From JAVBNH01 sp031551635 (lineage in GTDB: Bacteria; Bacillota; Clostridia; Oscillospirales; Acutalibacteraceae): a stretch of 19,598 bases of DNA. Every line of letters starts with the position of its first letter. Positions within the stretch are counted from its first letter, which is position 1. The notes under the pieces are model-generated. The model was not told the DNA's origin. It did not search any database and saw only the letters and a list, made by a program, of their open reading frames with translations. The position numbers and the translations under genes were made by a program. Location: the NCBI GenBank assembly GCA_031551635.1, contig JAVBNH010000001.1:1-19598 (forward strand). Reading direction: 5' to 3'. Of the stretch, positions 1 through 6,863 are shown piece by piece.

Positions 1-143
1 ATTATCTGTATGGAAGCTGCGTGGATTTGGCTGAGATACAAAATATTTCTTTACAGGAAATTACCTGTAGGGCTTGTTTTGGTATATATGCCTTTTTCGT
101 GAAGCTGCGTAAATTGTCAAAAAATAATGAAAGAGGCAAAAAA
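1..143 (+). other. Leader region upstream of the DUF4430 gene, cut by the window edge
   Basis: No convincing gene is seen. A near-perfect direct repeat GAAGCTGCGT(GG/AA)ATT lies at 13-27 and 101-115, and a small hairpin with arms TACAGG and CCTGTA sits at about 53-70. A GGC...GCC stem followed by five T is seen at about 71-97 and could be a weak terminator or attenuator. The reading frame is open back to a GTG at 21, but the residues before codon 42 look non-coding and lack a ribosome site. The stretch may be a regulatory leader; no riboswitch class could be matched. Confidence 0.3.
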
Positions 144-569
144 ATGGCAAACGAAAACACCGCAAAAAAATCAAGCTCAAAAACAACCGTAATCGCACTC
201 GTGGTTCTTATTGTTCTCGCGGCTATAGCCGGCGGCATTTATTTTATGACAAAAGGTGACGAAAACACAAATCTTAAGACAATCAATGTTGACATTGTGC
301 TCACTGACGGCACAAAAACCTCTCATGAGATTAAAACAGAAAAAGGCAACCTTTATGACGCCCTCATCGAAAAAGGTCTGCTTCTTGAAGCGGACGCTCC
401 CGGCGGAATGATTAATAAAATCAACTCTGTCAGCGCCGACAGCGCAAAAGAGGAGTGGTGGAAAATACAAAAGAGCGGCGTTTCGTTGCTGGTAGGTGCG
501 AAGGATCAGCTCATCGCAGACGGCGACAAATACGAATTTGTGCTGACTGCCGGATATGATAACTTTTAG
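144..569 (+). CDS. Membrane-anchored DUF4430 (transcobalamin-like) domain protein
   Basis: 141-residue protein. The ATG at 144 is chosen because GAAAGAGG lies just upstream; a longer reading from GTG 21 has no ribosome site. Residues 1-14 are short and basic, about 15-36 form one membrane segment (TTVIALVVLIVLAAIAGGIYF), and the rest is one extracellular domain. That domain has the DUF4430 pattern: a beta strand ending in DGT, then LYDALIEKGLL, a Gly-rich turn followed by INKINSV, a WW-K segment and a closing DGDKYEFVLTAGY. DUF4430 resembles the C-terminal domain of transcobalamin/intrinsic factor and in Firmicutes often sits with vitamin uptake genes. The next gene, an ECF S component, starts at the stop codon, so the pair is probably a ligand-capture protein plus its transporter. 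Binding of a corrinoid is inference only. There is no lipobox cysteine, so it is held by its membrane segment. Confidence 0.72.
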   Translation: MANENTAKKSSSKTTVIALVVLIVLAAIAGGIYFMTKGDENTNLKTINVDIVLTDGTKTSHEIKTEKGNLYDALIEKGLLLEADAPGGMINKINSVSADSAKEEWWKIQKSGVSLLVGAKDQLIADGDKYEFVLTAGYDNF

Positions 570-571
570 TG

Positions 572-1141
572 ATGAGTGCTTTTAATAAAAAACATATTGA
601 CACGGATGTACAGGGTATCAAAAAGAGCAAAAAGACCATAACACCCTTTGAGCTGGTGATTTTCGCGATACTCGGCACCTTTTTAATGGCGGGTCAGGTT
701 GCGCTGGCGGTGCTGCCGAATATCGAGGTGGTCTCACCGCTTGTCATCGTCTACACCTGCGTTTACGGCAGAAAAGCCTTCTTACCGATTTATGTTTTTG
801 TGCTGCTGGAGGGGCTGATTTACGGCTTCAATCTCTGGTGGTTTGTGCCGTATTTGTATGTCTGGAGCATTCTCTCGGGTACGATTCTCATTTTTAAAAA
901 GCTTGATTCGGCTTTGTTTTATGCCGTAATCGCGGCAATTTTCGGTCTTTGCTTCGGCACAATGACCTCGATTCCTTATCTTTTTACAGGCGGACCGACG
1001 ATGTTTTTTGCGACAGTCGCCGCAGGGCTTATATTTGACCTCACCCACGCCGTGGCGAATTTTGTGTTGACACTCATTCTTTACCGGCCGCTGATGAAGC
1101 TTTTTCATGAGCTGAGAAACAACAAGAGAATTAAATTTTAA
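572..1141 (+). CDS. ECF transporter S component (substrate-binding membrane subunit)
   Basis: 189-residue, very hydrophobic protein with about five to six membrane segments after a basic N-terminus (KKSKKTITPFELVIFAILGT). Size and pattern fit the S components of energy-coupling factor vitamin transporters; the segments rich in small residues (FGLCFGTMTSIPYLFTGG and ATVAAGLIFDLTHAVANFV) are typical. The coding region begins at the stop of the DUF4430 gene (TAG, then GTGATG), and either GTG 569 or ATG 572 could be the start; no separate ribosome site is seen, so translational coupling is likely. No ECF ATPase or T subunit is in the window, so it probably shares a general EcfAA'T module encoded elsewhere. 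The substrate cannot be read from the sequence; the partner's transcobalamin-like domain makes a cobalamin-type compound one possibility. Confidence 0.75.
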   Translation: MSAFNKKHIDTDVQGIKKSKKTITPFELVIFAILGTFLMAGQVALAVLPNIEVVSPLVIVYTCVYGRKAFLPIYVFVLLEGLIYGFNLWWFVPYLYVWSILSGTILIFKKLDSALFYAVIAAIFGLCFGTMTSIPYLFTGGPTMFFATVAAGLIFDLTHAVANFVLTLILYRPLMKLFHELRNNKRIKF

Positions 1142-1171
1142 AAATTAAAATGATAGCGGGGAATTCAAAAT

Positions 1172-1705
1172 TTGAGACGGAGCCTGAATGAAAAATTAAT
1201 CAGCTTTCTGGGCGCGGCGACGCTTATTTGTCTTGCCGTGCTCCTTCAGGTCTCCTTCCCCGTTCTGCCCTCTGTTTTCGGTGCTCGAGCCTTTCTCATT
1301 ATCCCTTTTGTCGTGTGCGGAGCGATGTATAAGGGCGAGTTTTACGGTACGGCTTTCGGAATTTTTGCCGGCGCGGTCTGGGACAGTGTTTCGCCTCTTC
1401 CGGACGGTATTCTCGCGCTTACTTTAGGAGTTGTCGGTTTTACGGTTGCTCTGCTTTCAAAAAAATACATGAGGCGTGTTCTGCGAACCTCTGCACTATT
1501 CACTGTTTTGGGAAGCCTCGCGGTAGTCTCACTTATGGTAGCTTATTATGCTTTCGGCTGCGGCTTCGAGTCAATTTCACCTATGCTCGGAAGCTATTAC
1601 ATCCCCTGTGTGTTTTACACCCTAGTTGTGAATGTTCCGGTTTATTATATCTACCGCTTCTTTTTTGCCTCGCGCGCGAAGGACGGAAGAATTCTTAATT
1701 CGTAA
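1172..1705 (+). CDS. mreD: Rod shape-determining protein MreD-like
   Basis: 177-residue integral membrane protein with about five membrane segments and a basic tail. Pattern and size fit MreD: an N-terminal helix leading into FPVLPSVFGARAFLIIPFV, then a segment with KGEFYGTAFGIFAGAVWDSVS, similar to the GxxxGxxxGLxxD part of MreD. It starts with TTG at 1172, preceded by AGCGGGG about 10 bases upstream; no better in-frame ATG exists. MreD belongs to the elongasome (MreB, MreC, MreD, RodA, PBP2) that directs side-wall peptidoglycan synthesis. The neighbour 57 bases downstream is the PBP2 gene, the classic mreD-mrdA pairing. mreB and mreC are not immediately upstream, which is unusual. The family is poorly conserved, so the call leans on context. 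Confidence 0.72.
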   Translation: MRRSLNEKLISFLGAATLICLAVLLQVSFPVLPSVFGARAFLIIPFVVCGAMYKGEFYGTAFGIFAGAVWDSVSPLPDGILALTLGVVGFTVALLSKKYMRRVLRTSALFTVLGSLAVVSLMVAYYAFGCGFESISPMLGSYYIPCVFYTLVVNVPVYYIYRFFFASRAKDGRILNS

Positions 1706-1761
1706 ATTAACAAAATTTTAATATATAAGCTCTCTATCAACTGAAAGGCATGGTTATAAAC

Positions 1762-3885
1762 ATGCAAAAGAAAAAAATAAGTGAAAAAAGGAATAAAAAA
1801 TCTACCCGTGTGCTGATTTTATCTGCAATCAGCATCGCGGTCATGCTTATTTACGCGCTTGACCTGGTCAGCGTTCAGCTTGTTCACGGCGACGAATACG
1901 CCGCCTCGATAAAAAGCCTCGACAAATACACCCTGAGTGTCTCCGCGTCACGCGGCGAAATATTTGACCGCAACGGAAAGCCGCTCGTCTCAAACAGAAC
2001 CGGCTATTCACTGAGCTTTAATCTCTCCTACTTTCCTCCCCTGAGTGAGCAGGCGAAACGAAACGAAATTATTCTGTCGCTGATAAATTATCTCGAAAGC
2101 AAACAGGAGGCGTGGATTGACGCCCTCCCGCTGGTTTTTGACCTGAGCGGGAAAATCACCTTTCTCGAGAGCAAGGACAGCGAAATTGAGTATATGAAGT
2201 CCGCGGAAATGTTGAATATGAATTATTATGCGACGGCGGAAAACTGTTTTAACGCGATAGTCGAAAAATACAGCCTAAAGGATTACAGCCCTGCGGACGC
2301 GAGAAAAATTGCCTCGGTCTGCTATTCGCTCAGGCATATGGGGTTCTCGGTTAGCTCGCCCTACACCTTCGCCCAGGATGTTTCAATTGAAACCGCCGCA
2401 TACATAAAAGAAAACAGCGATTTTTACAAGGGTGTCGGTGTAGAAATTTCTACTTACAGGGAATACACCGACGGAACACTCGCCGTCCACCTTCTCGGAA
2501 ACATCGGAATGATAAGCGCGGGCGAGCTTTCAGCGAAAAAGAGCGAGACGGAAACAGCGCTGAAGGACACAAGCCTCACCGAAACCGAAAAGACAAGCCT
2601 CAAACTCAACGACTATAAGCTCAATGACACTATTGGGAAAAGCGGCGTTGAGCAGGCGATGGAAAAATATCTCAGAGGTAAGGTCGGCTCAAAGACAATT
2701 ACCATTGACATTGACGGCTCAATAAGCGAGGAGCAGACTATAAAGCCTGAAACAGGTAACACCGTCATTATGACAATTGACAGCGAGCTGCAGCGCGTCG
2801 CTCAGAACGCCCTATCAAAGAGAATCCGTGAGCTCACAGGCGGCTACGGACTTGTTGCTGCAGGAGCGGTTGTGGTTATCGATGTCAACAACGGCGACAT
2901 TCTCGCGAGCGCGTCCTATCCTTCATTTGATTTAAACAAGCTTTCGCTTGAATATAACACCATTTCTGCCCTGCCCGGCGCGCCGCTGTGGAACAGGGCG
3001 ATGCAGAGCACCTATGAACCCGGCTCCACAATGAAACCCGGTGTAGCGCTGGCGGCGCTGGAAACGGGAGTAATAAACAGCTCCACCATTTTTTACTGTA
3101 ATAAAAAATTCCAATATAAAGACCACGAATTCGGATGCCTGGGTACTCACGGAGGCTTGAATGTAGTTTCCGCGATTGATTATTCTTGTAATATATTTTT
3201 CTATAATGTCGCCGATATTTTAGGAATCACAAAAATGAATGCCTTCAGCGCTCTTTTCGGGCTCGGCTCAAAAACGGGAGTTGAAATCCCTGAGGCAAAC
3301 GGAATTCTCGCGGGCGTGGCATACAGCGATTCCATAGGCAGGGAGTGGGTTCCGGGCGATACACTTCAGTCGGCGGTCGGTCAGTCATATAATCAGTTTA
3401 CCCCATTGCAGCTTGCGAATTATTGCGCGGTAATCGCAAATAACGGCACACGATACGTTCCGCATTTAATCAAGAGCGTCAAGAGCGCCGATTACAGCAA
3501 AAGCATACTCGACAAGGAAGCGGAGGTTGTCGTAGACACCGAAATAGCGCAGTCAAGCTTCGATATTGTTAAACAGGGTATGTACAGAGTTGCGAATTCC
3601 GGCACCTGCCGCGAGGCTTTTCAGACTGTTCCTGTCAAGGCTGCGGCAAAAACGGGTACTTCCCAGACAAAAAAGCTGGTTAACGGCGAAATTGTTAACG
3701 GTAATAACGGTTTTCTTATTTCCTTTGCGCCTTATGAAAACTCGGAAATCGCCGTAGCGGTAGTTATTGAAAACGTTGACCAGGGCAGCGCGACAGCTAA
3801 TGTCGCAGCGGACATATACAATTATTATTTCAACAGAACGACTGAAATGGAAAAAAATGTGGGCATTAACGAGCTGATTTCATGA
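1762..3885 (+). CDS. mrdA: Penicillin-binding protein 2, peptidoglycan D,D-transpeptidase
   Basis: 707 residues from ATG 1762. An in-frame ATG at 1750 sits only one base from GAAAGG and is less likely. A single N-terminal membrane anchor (about residues 18-36, LILSAISIAVMLIYALDLV) is followed by the PBP dimerisation domain with the SRGEIFDRNGKPL motif near residue 60, then the transpeptidase domain. All three penicillin-binding motifs are present: STMK (YEPGSTMKPG, serine nucleophile), SCN (AIDYSCNIFF) and KTGT (AAAKTGTSQ). It cross-links glycan strands during elongation with RodA and Mre proteins. Length is within the range of Firmicute PBP2 (650-750). It lies between mreD and minD, 33 bases before the latter, and is probably cotranscribed with them. 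Confidence 0.93.
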   Translation: MQKKKISEKRNKKSTRVLILSAISIAVMLIYALDLVSVQLVHGDEYAASIKSLDKYTLSVSASRGEIFDRNGKPLVSNRTGYSLSFNLSYFPPLSEQAKRNEIILSLINYLESKQEAWIDALPLVFDLSGKITFLESKDSEIEYMKSAEMLNMNYYATAENCFNAIVEKYSLKDYSPADARKIASVCYSLRHMGFSVSSPYTFAQDVSIETAAYIKENSDFYKGVGVEISTYREYTDGTLAVHLLGNIGMISAGELSAKKSETETALKDTSLTETEKTSLKLNDYKLNDTIGKSGVEQAMEKYLRGKVGSKTITIDIDGSISEEQTIKPETGNTVIMTIDSELQRVAQNALSKRIRELTGGYGLVAAGAVVVIDVNNGDILASASYPSFDLNKLSLEYNTISALPGAPLWNRAMQSTYEPGSTMKPGVALAALETGVINSSTIFYCNKKFQYKDHEFGCLGTHGGLNVVSAIDYSCNIFFYNVADILGITKMNAFSALFGLGSKTGVEIPEANGILAGVAYSDSIGREWVPGDTLQSAVGQSYNQFTPLQLANYCAVIANNGTRYVPHLIKSVKSADYSKSILDKEAEVVVDTEIAQSSFDIVKQGMYRVANSGTCREAFQTVPVKAAAKTGTSQTKKLVNGEIVNGNNGFLISFAPYENSEIAVAVVIENVDQGSATANVAADIYNYYFNRTTEMEKNVGINELIS

Positions 3886-3918
3886 TTTTATAAATTTGTT
3901 ATAGATAAAGGATATATT

Positions 3919-4647
3919 ATGGCAAAAAAAATTATTATCGCATCCGGAAAGGGCGGCGTTGGGAAATCCACAATCGCCGTTTTCCTCGCTAAAAATCTTG
4001 CGATGAGGGGTAAAAGGGTTCTTCTGCTTGACGCGGACATAGGTCTCAGCGCGCTTGATATTCTTTTTGATGTCGGTGAAAAGGTCATATACAACTGGTG
4101 CGACGCGCTTGACGACACCTGTGAAAACACAGCGGCAATCGTCACCGTAAACAGCGGAATTTCTCTGCTGCCTGCTCCGTTTTCCCTCGGAAAAGCGATA
4201 AATTACAATCGGGTCGGCGAGCTGCTGAGCTCATTTGACGCGGAATATGACTATATCCTCATTGACGCCCCCGCGGGAATCGGCGAAGGGGTTATGTGCT
4301 TTGCGGACGCGGTGGATATGGCTCTGGTTATCGCAACACCGGATGAGGTCAGCGTCAGAGGTGCCTTCAATGTCGCCGCATTGCTCGAAAAAAACGGTGC
4401 TAAGCTTTCAAGACTCATAGTGAACCGCTACAGAAGCAAGGCTGTAAAAAACGGGAAGCTTCTTGACCTCGACAGCGTAATTGATAAAACCGGAGTGCGG
4501 CTTATCGGAATAATTCCTGAGGACGACAGTCTTGTATACGCCTCAGTCACACATAACGATTTAAAGAAAAACAGCAGCGGTTCAAAAGCCTTCAGCCGTG
4601 TTGCCGCGAGACTTGAAGGGGAAAATGTCGCATTAGCTAAATTCTAA
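3919..4647 (+). CDS. minD: MinD-type septum-site ATPase lacking the membrane-targeting helix
   Basis: 242 residues. It has the deviant Walker A motif GKGGVGKST (residues 10-18, both signature lysines K11 and K16), the MinD hallmark DADIGLSALD near residue 39, the switch II segment IDAPAGIGEG, and the NRYRSK/GIIPEDD elements near the C-terminus. MinD binds ATP, dimerises, attaches to the membrane through a C-terminal amphipathic helix, and recruits MinC to block FtsZ at the poles. This protein stops at GENVALAKF, where other MinD proteins continue with about 20 more residues that form the helix. No alternative frame just downstream supplies one. No minC or minE is adjacent. Its place after mrdA matches the mre-mrd-min clusters of Clostridia. 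The ribosome site is AAAGGA about 8 bases before the ATG. It may be a MinD paralogue with a different partner. Confidence 0.85.
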   Translation: MAKKIIIASGKGGVGKSTIAVFLAKNLAMRGKRVLLLDADIGLSALDILFDVGEKVIYNWCDALDDTCENTAAIVTVNSGISLLPAPFSLGKAINYNRVGELLSSFDAEYDYILIDAPAGIGEGVMCFADAVDMALVIATPDEVSVRGAFNVAALLEKNGAKLSRLIVNRYRSKAVKNGKLLDLDSVIDKTGVRLIGIIPEDDSLVYASVTHNDLKKNSSGSKAFSRVAARLEGENVALAKF

Positions 4648-4697
4648 GTAGCTGGTGATTTCCGGAGTCTAGCGGCTATAAAATAACATTTTTTTTG

Positions 4698-4726
4698 TTT
4701 ACATATTATGACATATGGGGTATAAT
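4698..4726 (+). promoter_or_regulatory. SigA-type promoter for mgsA
   Basis: A -35 box TTTACA (4698-4703) and a perfect -10 box TATAAT (4721-4726) are separated by 17 bases. The expected start site is near 4733, giving an mgsA leader of about 190 bases that contains the 7-bp tandem repeats. It separates mgsA from the mre/min cluster transcriptionally. Confidence 0.8.
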
Positions 4727-4758
4727 GTATTTGAGGAATCTAAAAATCCGCACAAATC

Positions 4759-4814
4759 CTCCAGCATCCAGCATCCAGAGTCCAGCATCCAGAGTCCAGC
4801 ATCCAGCATCCAAA
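4759..4814 (+). repeat. Heptanucleotide tandem repeat, eight units of RTCCAGM
   Basis: Eight consecutive 7-base units: CTCCAGC, ATCCAGC, ATCCAGA, GTCCAGC, ATCCAGA, GTCCAGC, ATCCAGC, ATCCAAA. The middle units alternate ATCCAGA/GTCCAGC, implying a 14-base higher-order unit. The array lies in the transcribed leader of mgsA. It is part of an open reading frame (4715-4948) that encodes a low-complexity Ser/Ile/Gln string, but that frame has no ribosome site and is not taken as a gene. Arrays like this change unit number by slippage. Confidence 0.9.
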
Positions 4815-4922
4815 ATAGCACTGGACTTTTTTACCGAAATGTGTTAAAATGTATTAATTTATTATTTATACTACTTATTTGCACCCAAACAACTGTCTTT
4901 GAGATTGTAAGGAGGAAGAACC

Positions 4923-5324
4923 ATGAATATTGCTCTGATTGCACATGATTCTAAAAAGGAATTAATCACCCAGCTTTGCATAGCCTATTGCGGCATTTTA
5001 AGCCATCATCAGCTGTGCGCCACCGGCACGACCGGCAAGCTTGTCGCGGAAGCTACAGGTCTTGAAATTCAAAGATTTCTCAGCGGTTCTCAGGGCGGCG
5101 ACCAGCAAATTGCCGCGAGAATTTCCTGCAACGAAATCGATCTTTTGTTTATGTTCAGGGATCCGCTTACCGCGAAACCTCACGAGCCGAACGAGATGAA
5201 CCTGCTCAGGCTATGCGACGTTTATAACATTCCTGTGGCAACAAATATCGCAACCGCCGAGGCGCTCATTCACGCACTCGACAGGGGCGACCTTGACTGG
5301 AGAGATATTGTCAATCCGAAATAA
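4923..5324 (+). CDS. mgsA: Methylglyoxal synthase
   Basis: 133 residues, the usual length. It converts dihydroxyacetone phosphate to methylglyoxal and phosphate, a cytosolic bypass that relieves sugar-phosphate stress when phosphate is low. Motifs seen: N-terminal ALIAHDSKK (His8, Asp9, Lys12 bind phosphate), the ATGTTG phosphate loop, SGSQGGDQQIAARI with the catalytic aspartate Asp60 (Asp71 in E. coli), and MFRDPLTAKPHEPN with His87 (His98 in E. coli). The ATG has a perfect GGAGG 7 bases upstream. It is expressed from the promoter at 4698-4726 with a long leader. Location after minD matches mre-min-mgsA clusters in Clostridia. Confidence 0.95.
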   Translation: MNIALIAHDSKKELITQLCIAYCGILSHHQLCATGTTGKLVAEATGLEIQRFLSGSQGGDQQIAARISCNEIDLLFMFRDPLTAKPHEPNEMNLLRLCDVYNIPVATNIATAEALIHALDRGDLDWRDIVNPK

Positions 5325-5375
5325 GCGCACAAATTATACAAAACGAGTTATAGTATAAAAATAATATGAAAGGCG

Positions 5376-5432
5376 GCGGTACCGTGCGCAATACTTATTG
5401 TCTTAATTCTCTTTGCGCGATTTTTGTACCGC
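5376..5432 (+). promoter_or_regulatory. Two-part hairpin upstream of hisS
   Basis: An outer stem pairs GCGGTAC (5376-5382) with GTACCGC (5426-5432); an inner stem pairs GCGCAA (5386-5391) with TTGCGC (5413-5418). The internal loop is 3 by 7 bases and the apical loop 21 bases. The structure sits just before the hisS start (5445) and includes the only Shine-Dalgarno-like sequence nearby (GAAAGGCGG, 5368-5376) at its 5' edge. It partly resembles the T-box sequence GGUGGNACCGCG but lacks space for a T-box specifier stem. Confidence 0.45.
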
Positions 5433-5444
5433 GTTGCAGTTTAT

Positions 5445-6818
5445 ATGTCTTTGCTGACAAAGGCTGTCAGAGGGACGCTTGATTTATTGCCCTCAGTGAG
5501 CCATAAAACACAATATATAGAAAACACTCTGCTGGAAATAGCCGAAAATTTCGGCTTCAGTGAAATCCGGACACCGGTTTTTGAGCATACTGAGCTGTTC
5601 AAGCGTTCAGCCGGAGAGACCTCGGACGTGGTTCAGAAGGAGATGTATACCTTCACCGACCGCGGCGAACGCTCAATAACTCTAAAGCCCGAGGGGACTG
5701 CCGGAGTTGTCCGCGCCTTCCTCGAGCACGGGCTTTTTAATGATGCTCTGCCGCAAAAAATGTCTTACATCACCCCCTGCTACCGTTACGATAAACCCCA
5801 GGCGGGGCGTTACCGCGAACATCATCAATTCGGTATCGAGTGCTTCGGCGCAGCGGGCGCGGCGGCTGAGGCTGAAATAATTTCCCTCGCCAATGAGGTT
5901 TTCACCTATCTTGGGCTTGTGAACATTTCCCTTGAAATCAATTCAATCGGCTGCAAAGAATGCCGCGCAGAGTATAACAAGGCTCTCAGGGAATACCTCG
6001 ATAAAAACGCCGAAAAGCTCTGCGAAACCTGCTTGAGCAGGCTTGAGAAAAATCCGATGAGAATTCTCGACTGCAAAAGCAGTGTTTGCTCTGCAATTGC
6101 GGCTGAGGCTCCGAAAATTCTTGATTATATATGCGGCGACTGCTCGGAGCATTTTTTAACGCTCCAAAAATACCTTGACGCTATGGGCATTGAATATTCG
6201 CTCAACCCCAGGATTGTCAGGGGGCTTGACTATTATTCCCGCACCGTTTTCGAGTTTGTCACCGGCGACCTCGGTGCTCAGAGCACTGTTTGCGGCGGCG
6301 GGCGATATGACGGGCTCATTGAAGAGCTGGGCGGCGCGGCTATGCCTGCCTGCGGCTTCGGAATGGGCATAGAGCGGCTGCTGCTCCTGATTGAAAAGCA
6401 GGGCTGCGAGCTGCCCGAGAAGGACAGGTGCGAGCTTTATATAGTCTCAGCCGACAGGGATGCATCTTATATGGCGGCGAAAATCGCACTGGAGATGAGA
6501 AATTTCGGCACTATCTGCCTGTTTGACATCTGCGAACGCTCCGTTAAGGCGCAGATGAAATACGCGGGTAAGATTAACGCGAGATATACCATGGTTCTCG
6601 GCGGCGATGAGCTCGCGAAAAATGAGGCTATTGTGAAAAACATGGACAGCGGTTCCCAGAGAACCTTGAGCCTCAATGATTTCACTGATAATTTCATGAG
6701 ATTGGTGCTTGATAATTCAGTGGACGATTTCAATTTCGGAAACCTGAATTTGCAACAAAAAAACGAGGCTTCATCATTTTTGACCCTGCTTCAGGGCGGA
6801 AAAAGTGAAGATGAATAA
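5445..6818 (+). CDS. hisS: Histidine-tRNA ligase
   Basis: 457 residues from ATG 5445; a TTG at 5424 is also in frame but lies inside the upstream hairpin. It attaches histidine to tRNA-His in the cytosol. Class II synthetase motifs are clear: TKAVRGTLDLLP at the N-terminus, motif 1 around RTPVFEHTELFKRSAGETSDVV, motif 2 YRYDKPQAGRYREHHQFGIE, the histidine-specific LVRGLDYYSRTVFEF-like segment (here IVRGLDYYSRTVFEF), GGGRYDGL, and motif 3 ACGFGMGIERLLLL. The anticodon-binding domain follows to about residue 415. About 40 residues after it (NFGNLNLQQKNEASSFLTLLQGG) extend past the usual HisRS end. aspS follows 45 bases downstream, a common hisS-aspS pair. There is no ribosome site at the usual distance from the start. 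Confidence 0.95.
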   Translation: MSLLTKAVRGTLDLLPSVSHKTQYIENTLLEIAENFGFSEIRTPVFEHTELFKRSAGETSDVVQKEMYTFTDRGERSITLKPEGTAGVVRAFLEHGLFNDALPQKMSYITPCYRYDKPQAGRYREHHQFGIECFGAAGAAAEAEIISLANEVFTYLGLVNISLEINSIGCKECRAEYNKALREYLDKNAEKLCETCLSRLEKNPMRILDCKSSVCSAIAAEAPKILDYICGDCSEHFLTLQKYLDAMGIEYSLNPRIVRGLDYYSRTVFEFVTGDLGAQSTVCGGGRYDGLIEELGGAAMPACGFGMGIERLLLLIEKQGCELPEKDRCELYIVSADRDASYMAAKIALEMRNFGTICLFDICERSVKAQMKYAGKINARYTMVLGGDELAKNEAIVKNMDSGSQRTLSLNDFTDNFMRLVLDNSVDDFNFGNLNLQQKNEASSFLTLLQGGKSEDE

Positions 6819-6863
6819 ACCAGCGGAATAAATATAAATGTACGGGAAGGTATGGGAATTTAT

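Noticed and set aside
1..143. Possible cobalamin or TPP riboswitch before the DUF4430 gene
   Set aside because: CAGGAAATTACCTG resembles a B12 box and GGCTGAGA resembles a thi box, but the spacing and the other conserved parts are absent, and the window edge cuts the region.
4715..4948. 77-codon ORF covering the heptad repeats
   Set aside because: Low-complexity product, no ribosome site, start lies within the promoter, and it overlaps the mgsA start.
5370..5432. T-box leader for hisS
   Set aside because: GGCGGTACCG partly matches the T-box sequence, but the UGG needed to pair with the tRNA CCA end is changed, and only about 50 bases separate it from mgsA, too few for a specifier stem.
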